10,497 nt of DNA from DALYLB01 sp046154695 (GTDB lineage Bacteria; Acidobacteriota; Blastocatellia; RBC074), in the NCBI GenBank assembly GCA_046154695.1, contig JBJXFI010000380.1:1-10497 (forward strand), written 5' to 3'. The notes beneath the pieces are model-generated. The model did not search any database. It saw only the letters and a program-made list of their open reading frames with translations, and was not told where the DNA came from. Positions 1 through 10,497 of the stretch are shown piece after piece (position 1 is the first letter of the stretch; every line of letters begins with the position of its first letter). The position numbers and the translations under genes are program-made.

Positions 1-1415
<1,415 letters not shown>

Positions 1416-1557
1416 CGGACAACAGGGGATCTCACGCGAAGGCGCGAGGGAAAAGGCGAGGCGCTCTCGAATATGTCCTGGTTCGCGATTTTGCGGCTGT
1501 GCGTGAGTCCGTCTCGTTTTGGCCGCTCGGGCTAATGTCGTCTTCTCCTCGCGTGGA

Positions 1558-1586
1558 TTGGAATAATCCGGCCAGTTGTGGAATAT
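1558..1586 (+). promoter_or_regulatory. Weak sigma70-like promoter candidate
   Basis: TTGGAA (1558-1563) and GAATAT (1581-1586) are separated by 17 bases, the preferred spacing, in the only AT-rich patch upstream of the dehydrogenase gene. They match the consensus at 4 of 6 and 3 of 6 positions, which is poor. It would place transcription start near 1593, leaving a leader of about 50 nt. The phylum may use other promoter forms, so this is only a candidate. Confidence 0.2.
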
Positions 1587-1631
1587 TTGGGCTTCCCTTC
1601 GCAATCAAGGCGCGGCGGAAAGGATTCACGG

Positions 1632-1639
1632 AAAGGTGG
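1632..1639 (+). promoter_or_regulatory. Ribosome binding site deciding the dehydrogenase start
   Basis: AAAGGTGG lies 5 nt before the ATG at 1645. A longer in-frame reading from TTG at 1576 would add 23 residues (beginning WNIWASL after the start) but has no purine-rich site before it, and the added residues look unlike an ALDH N-terminus. The ATG at 1645 is therefore preferred. Confidence 0.65.
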
Positions 1640-1644
1640 TTTCT

Positions 1645-3069
<1,425 letters not shown>

Positions 3070-3071
3070 CC

Positions 3072-3078
3072 AGAGGTG
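3072..3078 (+). promoter_or_regulatory. Ribosome binding site of the GT4 gene
   Basis: AGAGGTG sits in the 19-bp gap after the dehydrogenase stop and ends 10 nt before the ATG at 3089. The spacing is slightly long, but this is the only purine-rich site available. The start is also supported by the immediate MKILYFTAGAAG strand-loop typical of a GT-B N-terminus. Confidence 0.5.
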
Positions 3079-3088
3079 CTGGGCGAGT

Positions 3089-4384
<1,296 letters not shown>

Positions 4385-4415
4385 GGAGCCCGCGCCCGCT
4401 CTCAACACGAATGAC

Positions 4416-4419
4416 GAGG
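4416..4419 (+). promoter_or_regulatory. Ribosome binding site supporting a GTG start
   Basis: GAGG (within GACGAGGT) ends 7 nt before the GTG at 4427. No in-frame ATG stands near, and the coiled-coil N-terminus follows directly, so GTG is taken as the start codon. Confidence 0.6.
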
Positions 4420-4426
4420 TTTCGCA

Positions 4427-6349
4427 GTGAATAGACTTCCCGCGCGGCTCAGGCAGGGCTGGGCCAGAATGCGGCAGTTGATCTGGCGGATCAACAGCAT
4501 CGGCAGTGTGTTGGAGAACGTTGAGCATTTGCGCCGGGATGTCACGGCGCTGCGGGGAGAGAATGAGCAATTGCGCCAGTTGGTGGCGGAGCAGAGCGGG
4601 TCGCTCCGCTGGATGGTGGAGGAGGCGCTTCGCGTGCGGCCGCCCCGCGCGGCGGCGGTTTCGGATCTGTGTGTGAGCATCATCATGCCCGCGTGGAATC
4701 GGGCGGATGTGATCGAGCGGGCGCTCCAATCGGTTCTCGCGCAGACCTGGACGAACTGGGAGTGCATCATCGTCGATGACGGCAGCGAGGACGACACCGG
4801 GGCGCGAATCGCGAACTACCTGCCCGATTCGCGCTTTCAGTACATCCGGCAGCCGCATCGGAATGTAAGCGTCGCGCGCAATCAGGGATTGGCCCGGGCG
4901 AAGGGAGAGATCATCGCCTATCTGGACACCGACAATGTCTGGTATCCGGACTATCTGGCGCGCGTGGTCGAGGCGTTCGAGCGGGATCACGCCGTGGACG
5001 GCCTGTATGCCGCGCAACTGGTCGAGCAGGCCGATCCGCCAAGCTCGTTTGTCCGTTGTGAGCCCTTCGATCTGAAGCGGCTGCGGCGGGAAAATTATAT
5101 CGACATGAACGTGTTCTCCCACCGGCGCCGGATGGTCGAGGCGCATGGCGGCTTCGATGAACGGATGGAAAGGCTGACCGACTGGGATTTGATCCTGCGG
5201 TATGCCGAAGCGGGGCGGATTCAACGCATCCCGGAATTGGGCGGGATCTACACCCACGGCCGCGCGGACCAGATCACACATCGTCGAAGCGGGCATTACA
5301 GCCGCTATCAGATCCGCGAGAAGCAGCGGCAAAGGATGCCCGCGCCGGAACGGCCGCCTGCCCGTGTCCTCTATGCGTTGTGGCACTACCCGCAGCTGAG
5401 CGAAAGCTACGTTCGCGTCGAACTGCGGGCGGCGATCAAGAAGGGCGTGGAGGTTGAGGTCTGGTCGCAGGAGGACGTGGCGGCGCCTTATGAGAGCGAG
5501 GCCGAGGTGCATCGGGGCTCGCTGGCCGCGGCCATCGAGCGGTTTCAGCCGGATGTGTTGCACACGCACTGGCTCAACATGGCCGGGCAGATTCTCGACG
5601 CCTCGAAGGAGAGCGGGTTGCCGGTGACGGTGCGCGCCCATGGTTTCGAGTTCGCTCCGGACCTGGCGATGCACCTCGAATCGTTGCCGCGGATCCGATC
5701 GCTCTTTCTGTTCCCGCACCAGATCGCGAAGTGCCGCACGGCTGGCGCGAAGATGGTCCCGCTCAACGGGATGTTCCGGCCGGACCTCTATTCACCCTCC
5801 CGCAAGGATCGCCGGCTGGTGGTGCGGACGGGCACCGGGTTGATGACCAAGGATTATGGATCGTTTATGCGGACGGCGCGGCTCTGCCCCGATCACCGGT
5901 TTCTGCTCATCCTCTGCCGCGCGTACCTCAAGGAGAAGGTGACGGATGAAGTCGTTCGGATGAATGCAGAGATGGGAAGCCCGGTCGAGATCCGGATCAA
6001 TCTTCAGCACGAAGAGGTCGCGCAATGGATGGGCCGCGCGGGCGTTTACATGCACACGACCGATCCGGCGGAACCGTATGGGATGCCGATCTCAATCGCG
6101 GAGGCGATGGCGACGGGAGCCCACGTGATCGCCCGGCGCATGCCGGAAAGCGAGGCGTATCTGGAGGGCGCGGGCGCGATGTACGACACGGCGGAGGAGG
6201 CCGCGTCGCTGATCCGCCAAACGCTGGCATGGACCGATCTGGAATGGGAGCGCGCGAGTGTCCGCGCGATTGATCGGGCATATTCCTCGTTTGCCAGCGA
6301 TTATCTGATCGAGCCGATCGTCGATTGCTGGGCGGGTTTATCGAAATGA
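4427..6349 (+). CDS. Fused GT2-GT4 bifunctional glycosyltransferase with coiled coil
   Basis: A 640-residue protein with three parts. Residues about 25-68 form a Leu-rich, charged probable coiled coil (LENVEHLRRDVTALRGENEQ). Residues about 82-300 are a GT-A domain of family GT2: VSIIMPAWNRADVIERALQS, DDGS at 117-120, the metal-binding D-x-D as DTD at 167-169, and TDWDLILR at 251-258 in the place of the catalytic ED motif, with Asp252 the likely base. Residues about 312-637 are a GT-B domain of GT4 type: YPQLSESYVRVELRAA at its start, DVLHTHW, VRAHGFEF, and EPYGMPISIAEAMATG at 549-564. Its two Glu residues (549, 559) are nine residues apart instead of seven. There is no signal peptide or membrane span. 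The fusion suggests two consecutive sugar transfers to one acceptor, with the coiled coil for assembly or membrane docking. The gene follows the GT4 gene by 42 bp, and its stop codon lies within a terminator-like hairpin. Specificities unknown. Confidence 0.9.
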   Translation: MNRLPARLRQGWARMRQLIWRINSIGSVLENVEHLRRDVTALRGENEQLRQLVAEQSGSLRWMVEEALRVRPPRAAAVSDLCVSIIMPAWNRADVIERALQSVLAQTWTNWECIIVDDGSEDDTGARIANYLPDSRFQYIRQPHRNVSVARNQGLARAKGEIIAYLDTDNVWYPDYLARVVEAFERDHAVDGLYAAQLVEQADPPSSFVRCEPFDLKRLRRENYIDMNVFSHRRRMVEAHGGFDERMERLTDWDLILRYAEAGRIQRIPELGGIYTHGRADQITHRRSGHYSRYQIREKQRQRMPAPERPPARVLYALWHYPQLSESYVRVELRAAIKKGVEVEVWSQEDVAAPYESEAEVHRGSLAAAIERFQPDVLHTHWLNMAGQILDASKESGLPVTVRAHGFEFAPDLAMHLESLPRIRSLFLFPHQIAKCRTAGAKMVPLNGMFRPDLYSPSRKDRRLVVRTGTGLMTKDYGSFMRTARLCPDHRFLLILCRAYLKEKVTDEVVRMNAEMGSPVEIRINLQHEEVAQWMGRAGVYMHTTDPAEPYGMPISIAEAMATGAHVIARRMPESEAYLEGAGAMYDTAEEAASLIRQTLAWTDLEWERASVRAIDRAYSSFASDYLIEPIVDCWAGLSK

Positions 6350-6395
6350 TGGGGCCAATTATTCCCATCCTTCCCATAGGTCCCATCATCTTTTT
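6346..6395 (+). terminator. Rho-independent terminator or attenuator between glycosyltransferase and ABC genes
   Basis: ATGATGGGGCC (6346-6356) pairs over 11 bp with GGTCCCATCAT (6379-6389), with one G-U pair. The loop is 22 nt, and CTTTTT (6390-6395) follows directly. The left arm contains the TGA stop of the fused glycosyltransferase (6347-6349), and the ATPase ribosome binding site begins at 6397, just after the T run. The loop is longer than typical. A shorter competing stem is possible: GATGGG (6348-6353) with CCCATC (6364-6369). Because a translated gene starts only 15 nt later, partial termination or attenuation is as likely as full termination. Confidence 0.65.
6361..6387 (+). repeat. 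Three tandem 9-nt imperfect repeats (CCCAT core)
   Basis: ATTCCCATC, CTTCCCATA and GGTCCCATC follow one another with exact 9-nt period; CCCAT falls at 6364, 6373 and 6382. The last copy forms the right arm of the hairpin, the other two lie in its loop. Each copy can pair with GATGGG of the left arm to a different extent (6, 5 and 11 bp). Confidence 0.75.
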
Positions 6396-6396
6396 C

Positions 6397-6402
6397 AGGA
6401 GA
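6397..6402 (+). promoter_or_regulatory. Ribosome binding site supporting a TTG start
   Basis: AGGAGA, a strong Shine-Dalgarno match, ends 7 nt before TTG at 6410. The protein then begins LKIANLSKEY, the normal first strand of an ABC ATPase, so the rare TTG start is well supported. Confidence 0.75.
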
Positions 6403-6409
6403 CCCTGAA

Positions 6410-7078
6410 TTGCTGAAAATCGCGAATTTATCCAAGGAGTATCCGACGCCGAGAGGCGCGTTGCAGATTCTCTCGGGAGTGAATCTGTCGTTCGAGCGCG
6501 GCGATGCCGCGGCGATCATGGGGCCTTCGGGAAGCGGGAAGAGCACGCTGCTTTACCTGCTCGGCGCGCTGGAAGCGCCGACAGGCGGGACGGTAACGCT
6601 CGACGGGCAGGATCCCTTCGCGCTGGAGGAGCCGGCGCAGGCCGCGTTTCGAAACCGGAAGATCGGATTCATCTTTCAGGATCACTGCCTGTTGCCGCAA
6701 TGTTCGGTGCTGGAGAACGTGCTGGCGCCGACGCTGGTGGGAGCGGGCGGCGGCCCGTATGACGAGCGGGCGCGGAAGCTGCTGGAGGCGGTGGGGCTCT
6801 CGGAGCGGCTGGAGCATCGGCCGGCGGAGCTCTCCGGCGGCGAGAAGCAGCGGGTCGCGATCGCGCGCGCGTTGATCCACGAGCCGCTGCTGTTGTTGTG
6901 CGACGAGCCGACGGGCAACCTGGATCGCCAGTCGGCCGAGACGGTCGCCTCGTTGCTGCTCGACCTGCACCGCCAGCAGCAAACGATTCTGATCGTCGTC
7001 ACGCACAGTGCGGAACTGGCGGCCCGGTTTCCGATTCGGTATGAACTGATCGATCGCCGGCTCCATCGCATGTCATGA
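6410..7078 (+). CDS. ABC transporter ATP-binding protein, LolD/YbbA/MacB type
   Basis: A 222-residue ATPase, the normal size for the LolD/YbbA/FtsE group, which powers FtsX-type permeases from the cytoplasmic face. All motifs are intact: Walker A GPSGSGKST (38-46), Q-loop Gln90 in FIFQDHCLLPQ, signature LSGGE (141-145) followed by KQRVAIARAL, Walker B ending in Asp165-Glu166, D-loop GNLD (169-172) and switch His199 in VVTHS. The IFQDHCLLP...SVLENVLAP stretch and DEPTGNLD are typical of this group. Translation starts at TTG with a strong ribosome binding site, just after the terminator-like hairpin, and stops in an ATGA overlap with the permease gene, so the two are translationally coupled and surely form one transporter. 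Export of a lipid, lipoprotein or peptide, or mechanical work in the periplasm, are the family's roles; which applies here cannot be read. Confidence 0.95.
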   Translation: MLKIANLSKEYPTPRGALQILSGVNLSFERGDAAAIMGPSGSGKSTLLYLLGALEAPTGGTVTLDGQDPFALEEPAQAAFRNRKIGFIFQDHCLLPQCSVLENVLAPTLVGAGGGPYDERARKLLEAVGLSERLEHRPAELSGGEKQRVAIARALIHEPLLLLCDEPTGNLDRQSAETVASLLLDLHRQQQTILIVVTHSAELAARFPIRYELIDRRLHRMS

Positions 7079-10000
7079 ACCTCTCGACGCTCGTACAGAG
7101 CAACCTAAGATATTTCTGGCGGACCAATCTCACGGTCATCCTCGGCGTGGCGACGGCGGTCGCGGTGCTCGCGGGGGCCTTGCTGGTCGGCGATTCGGTT
7201 CGCGCCAGCCTGCGAGACCTCGCGCTGGCGCGGCTGGGAGCGACCGACTGGGTGATTGCCGGAAACAGCTTTTTCCGCGAGGGGCTGGCCGCCGACCTGC
7301 AATCCCACGAAGATTTTGGGCGTGCGTTTCAGACCGCCTGTCCGCTCATCGCGCTCGAGGGCGTCGTGACGCTCGATGAGAACAAGTCCCGCGCGGGCGG
7401 GGTGCAGGTTTATGGCGTCGACGACCGGTTCTGGAAATTTCACGGCGTCGCTATTCAGCCGTCCGGTGGAAACGATGTGCTTGTGAGCCCTTCACTCGCC
7501 GCGGAGCTTGGCGCAAAGGCCGGCGAGACGCTCATCCTGCGGATCGAGAAGCCGTCGGCTGTTCCCGCCGAATCGCTGCACGGTCGCAAGGACGATCTCG
7601 GGCGGACGATTCGCCTCACGATGCGGGCAGTGCTGCCCGCCGCTTCGATCGGCGAATTCTCGCTTCGCCCGCAGCAGGGCGCGATTCGCGCGATCTTCCT
7701 TTCCCTCTCGAAGCTGCAGCGGAACCTGGAGCAGGACGATCGCGCGAATGTCATTCTGTTTTCAGCGAAGCCCGGCGCGCGGGACGCGCAGGCCGCGCTC
7801 ACCTCGATGCTTCGCGAGAAGTTCCGGCTCGCGGATCTGGGATTGAAGCTGCGGGTATTGAAGGAAGGCGGAGCGGATCGGAGCATCGTCTCGCTCGAGA
7901 GCGAGAGTGCGGTGATCAGCGATGAGCTGGCGGAGAAGGCGCGCGGCGTGGCTGCGCGGCAGGGGGCGCACGCGTCCGAGATTCTGACCTATCTCGCGAA
8001 CACGATCCGGGCGAATGGGCGGGAGGTCCCCTATTCACTCGTCGCGGCGATGGATCCGGCGAGTCTGGGGCGGCTGGCTCCCGGCGTGCAGGCGGGTGAG
8101 GACGGAATCGCGCTCAATCAGTGGGCGGCCGCGGATCTCGGCGTGAAGGGGGGGGAAGAGGTCGAGCTGGAATACTACCTCTGGCACGAAGAGGGGCGAT
8201 TGACAACGCAGACCGCCCGGTTCCGCGTCCGCGCCATCCTGCCGATGGCCGGAGCGGCTCTCGACCGGAACCTCGCGCCGGATTACCCCGGGATTACGGA
8301 CACGGAGAGCCTCGCGGACTGGGATCCGCCGTTTCCCATCGAACTCGGCCGCGTTCGGCCGAGGGATGAGGATTACTGGCGCCAATATCGAACGACGCCG
8401 AAGGCCTTCATATCGCTTCAGCCCGCGCAAAAGTTGTGGGCGTCGCGATACGGGAAGCTGACCTCGATTCGCTTCGCATCGACAAGCGCGGCCTCGATCG
8501 AGAAGGCGCTGCGGGCTTCGCTGGATCCGGCGGCGATGGGGCTCGATCCGCGATCGGTTCGGGAGAGCAGTCTGCAGGCGTCGCGCGGGGCGACCGATTT
8601 CGGGGAGTATTTCACCTACTTCAGCTTCTTTCTTGTGGTCTCGGCGCTTTTGCTGACGACGCTCTTTTTCAAACTCGGGATCGAGCAGCGGCTGCGCGAG
8701 ATCGGGGTGCTGCGCTCCCTGGGATATTCGACCCGGGCGGTTCGCGGGATCTTTCTGCGCGAGGGGTTGCGGCTGGCGGTTCTGGGAAGCGCCGTGGGCG
8801 TGATGGGCGCGATCGCGTACGGCGCGCTGATGATGTGGGGGCTGCGGACCTGGTGGGTCGGCGCGGTCGGGACGACGCAGCTTCGGCTGCACATCGGGCC
8901 GTCGTCGCTCCTGATCGGCGCGCTGGGCGGGATTGTGGCGGCGATGATCTGCATCTGGTGGACGCTTCGCCAGTTGGCCCGCGTTTCACCGCGCAGCCTG
9001 CTCGGCGGCCAGCTCACGGATTCGATGGCGGGATCGCCGGGAGCGCCGCGGCGGCGATGGATGACTGCCTCGCGCTTGGGCATTCTGTTCGCCATTTCGG
9101 GGCTCGCGCTGCTTGCCGCCGCCGCGTTGAAGCTGACCGGGCAGGCGGGCGGCTTTTTCGGCGCCGGCGCGCTGCTCCTGATCGCGGGGCTCTGTTTCTG
9201 GTCGGTCTGGCTCAAGCGCGACAAACGGCGGACGATCGACGGCCAGGGGTTCTGGCCTGTCTCGCGCCTGGGCTTTCGCAATGCCGCGATCCGGCCGGGC
9301 CGCAGCGTGCTTTGCATCGCGCTGATCGCGGCATCCGCCTTCATCATTGTCTCGGTGGACGCCTTTCGCCGCGATGGCGGCCCCGGCGCGCTCGACAGGC
9401 AGTCGGGCAACGGCGGCTTTTCGCTGATGGCCGAATCCCTGCTGCCCATCGTTCACGATCCGAACAGCGAGCAGGGAAGGGATGAGCTGAACCTGAAGGA
9501 GGGGCTTTCCCCGGACGTGACGATCTCCCGCTTCCGGCTCCGCCCCGGAGACGATGCGAGCTGCCTCAATCTCTACGAGCCACGCAATCCCCGCATCCTC
9601 GGCGCGACCGCCGATTTTCTGCGCGCCGGCCGTTTCGCCTTTCAATCGTCCCTGGCGCAATCCGGGGAGGAGATGGCCAACCCCTGGCTGCTGCTCGATC
9701 GAGCCGGCCTCGCCGCGGAGGATGACGCCGTTCCCGTCGCGGCGGACGCCAACTCCATGACCTACGTTCTGCACGCGAAGCTCGGGGACGTGCTCATCGT
9801 CAATTCGAGCAGCGGCGCTCCGGTGCGCATGCGGCTCGTGGCGGCCCTCGCCGACAGCATCTTCCAGGGCGAGCTATTGATGGCGGAGGCAAATTTCCTG
9901 AAACACTTCCCCGATCAGGCGGGCTATCGCGTCTTTCTGATCGACGCTCCTCCCTCGAACGCGCCGGCCAGGCTCGCCGCGACGCTCGAGGAACGGCTCT

Positions 10001-10446
10001 CGGATTTCGGCTTCGACGCCGTCTCGACGGAGGAGAAGCTTGCCGGATTTCATCAGGTCGAAAACACCTTCCTCTCAACCTTTCAAACGCTCGGGGGATT
10101 GGGATTGCTGCTGGGAACGATCGGTCTCGCCGCCGTTCTGCTGCGGAATGTGCTGGAGCGGCGACGTGAACTCGCGCTGCTGCGGGCGGTGGGCTTCCGT
10201 TCCTCGCACCTCTCACTGATGGTCCTGGCCGAAAACGCGCTGCTGCTCGGGTGCGGTCTGTTGACGGGCGTTTTTTGCGCGGCGCTGGCGATCCTTCCCG
10301 CCCTGCAGGCGCGCGGGGGACGCGTGTCTCTGTTCTCGCTCGGTCTGTTGCTCTTCGCCGTTCTGCTGACGGGCCTCGCAGCCTCGATCATCGCCGTTCG
10401 CGCCGCGATCCGCGCGCCGCTCATTCCCTCGCTTCGCTCGGAATAG
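7075..10446 (+). CDS. Large 10-TM FtsX-type ABC permease with two periplasmic regions
   Basis: A 1123-residue inner-membrane permease, far longer than LolC/LolE (about 400) and longer than YbbP (about 800). By eye ten membrane segments fall near 19-39, 514-535, 566-590, 609-630, 667-686, 692-711, 742-761, 1003-1023, 1055-1075 and 1086-1108. This 1+3+2+1+3 pattern with extracytoplasmic regions at about 40-512 and 762-1002 matches the YbbP layout of two FtsX modules around two linking helices. The coupling motif after the second helix of each module is seen twice: EIGVLRSLGYS (542-552) and ELALLRAVGF (1032-1041). The first periplasmic region contains two related MacB-core-like units (about 133-246 and 343-482), and a third is suggested near 890-985. 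The ATG overlaps the ATPase stop. No outer-membrane or adaptor partner is encoded in the window. Lipid, lipoprotein or envelope-associated substrates are likely from the family, but unproven. Codon use and GC content look like the neighbours. Confidence 0.93.
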   Translation: MNLSTLVQSNLRYFWRTNLTVILGVATAVAVLAGALLVGDSVRASLRDLALARLGATDWVIAGNSFFREGLAADLQSHEDFGRAFQTACPLIALEGVVTLDENKSRAGGVQVYGVDDRFWKFHGVAIQPSGGNDVLVSPSLAAELGAKAGETLILRIEKPSAVPAESLHGRKDDLGRTIRLTMRAVLPAASIGEFSLRPQQGAIRAIFLSLSKLQRNLEQDDRANVILFSAKPGARDAQAALTSMLREKFRLADLGLKLRVLKEGGADRSIVSLESESAVISDELAEKARGVAARQGAHASEILTYLANTIRANGREVPYSLVAAMDPASLGRLAPGVQAGEDGIALNQWAAADLGVKGGEEVELEYYLWHEEGRLTTQTARFRVRAILPMAGAALDRNLAPDYPGITDTESLADWDPPFPIELGRVRPRDEDYWRQYRTTPKAFISLQPAQKLWASRYGKLTSIRFASTSAASIEKALRASLDPAAMGLDPRSVRESSLQASRGATDFGEYFTYFSFFLVVSALLLTTLFFKLGIEQRLREIGVLRSLGYSTRAVRGIFLREGLRLAVLGSAVGVMGAIAYGALMMWGLRTWWVGAVGTTQLRLHIGPSSLLIGALGGIVAAMICIWWTLRQLARVSPRSLLGGQLTDSMAGSPGAPRRRWMTASRLGILFAISGLALLAAAALKLTGQAGGFFGAGALLLIAGLCFWSVWLKRDKRRTIDGQGFWPVSRLGFRNAAIRPGRSVLCIALIAASAFIIVSVDAFRRDGGPGALDRQSGNGGFSLMAESLLPIVHDPNSEQGRDELNLKEGLSPDVTISRFRLRPGDDASCLNLYEPRNPRILGATADFLRAGRFAFQSSLAQSGEEMANPWLLLDRAGLAAEDDAVPVAADANSMTYVLHAKLGDVLIVNSSSGAPVRMRLVAALADSIFQGELLMAEANFLKHFPDQAGYRVFLIDAPPSNAPARLAATLEERLSDFGFDAVSTEEKLAGFHQVENTFLSTFQTLGGLGLLLGTIGLAAVLLRNVLERRRELALLRAVGFRSSHLSLMVLAENALLLGCGLLTGVFCAALAILPALQARGGRVSLFSLGLLLFAVLLTGLAASIIAVRAAIRAPLIPSLRSE

Positions 10447-10479
10447 CGGCTCGGCGAAAAAAGAAACGCGACGAATTGG

Positions 10480-10497
10480 CGAAAGAATGCTCTTTCG
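10480..10497. other. Inverted repeat at window end, possible half-seen terminator
   Basis: CGAAAGA (10480-10486) and TCTTTCG (10491-10497) form a perfect 7-bp stem with a 4-nt ATGC loop, 33 nt after the permease stop. The right arm ends exactly at the window edge, so any longer stem or following T run is out of sight. Its place after the last gene of the ABC pair suits a terminator. Confidence 0.4.

Larger units (their letters stand above)
1416..1644. other. Intergenic region between actP and the dehydrogenase gene
   Basis: This 229-bp stretch is the longest non-coding gap in the window. I see no convincing intrinsic terminator for actP: the best hairpins are a 4-bp CGCG/CGCG stem at 1435-1446 and a 5-bp GCGGC/GCCGC pairing with a long loop, neither followed by a T run. 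The part around 1555-1590 is clearly AT-richer than its surroundings and is the likeliest place for the promoter of the downstream genes. Small open frames here lack coding character and a ribosome binding site. Confidence 0.6.

Noticed and set aside
1435..1530. Possible terminator hairpins after the symporter gene
   Set aside because: Only 4-5-bp GC stems with poor loops and no T run after them; chance is sufficient in this base composition.
1576..1578. TTG as an upstream start of the dehydrogenase
   Set aside because: There is no ribosome binding site before it, and the added 23 residues do not look like the family; the ATG at 1645 has a good site at 1632-1639.
8436..9485. Overlapping 349-codon frame on the + strand inside the permease gene
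   Set aside because: It is a frame-shifted shadow rich in Arg, Gly and Ala; the permease frame has continuous membrane helices and coupling motifs across the same region.

Overview
The window is GC-rich and densely coding, with every recognisable gene on the + strand. It holds one partial and five complete protein genes. No tRNA, rRNA, CRISPR array, transposase or integrase is visible. The protein families point to a Gram-negative-type, didermic bacterium. The GT4 enzyme and the very large FtsX-type permease resemble, from memory only, proteins of Planctomycetota and related phyla (PVC group, Sumerlaeota-like lineages). That placement is an inference without a database search.

Layout. (1) 1-1415 is the 3' part of an actP-type sodium:acetate symporter gene whose beginning lies outside the window. 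(2) 1416-1644 is a 229-bp intergenic region with an AT-richer patch and a weak promoter candidate. It separates actP from the following genes. (3) 1645-6349 holds three closely spaced genes: a divergent aldehyde dehydrogenase, a GT4 glycosyltransferase, and a 640-residue protein that fuses a coiled coil, a GT2 (GT-A) domain and a GT4-like (GT-B) domain. (4) 6346-6395 contains a strong hairpin followed by a T run. It looks like an intrinsic terminator or attenuator built on a 9-nt periodic CCCAT repeat, and it overlaps the stop codon of the fused glycosyltransferase. (5) 6410-10446 is an ABC exporter pair: a LolD/YbbA-type ATPase and a 1123-residue FtsX-type permease, joined by an ATGA overlap. 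(6) 10447-10497 is non-coding and ends in an inverted repeat that may be half of a terminator.

How the genes may work together. The three glycosyltransferase domains indicate assembly of a surface glycan or glycolipid. The ABC pair belongs to the MacB/Lol/YbbAP (type VII) group, which works on lipids, lipoproteins or periplasmic substrates by coupling ATP hydrolysis to periplasmic movement. The aldehyde dehydrogenase keeps its catalytic Cys and Glu but has unusual motifs around them, so its substrate is unknown. A link from glycan synthesis to envelope handling is plausible from co-orientation and spacing, but the terminator-like element splits the set into two possible transcription units. 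The actP gene is probably an unrelated neighbour.
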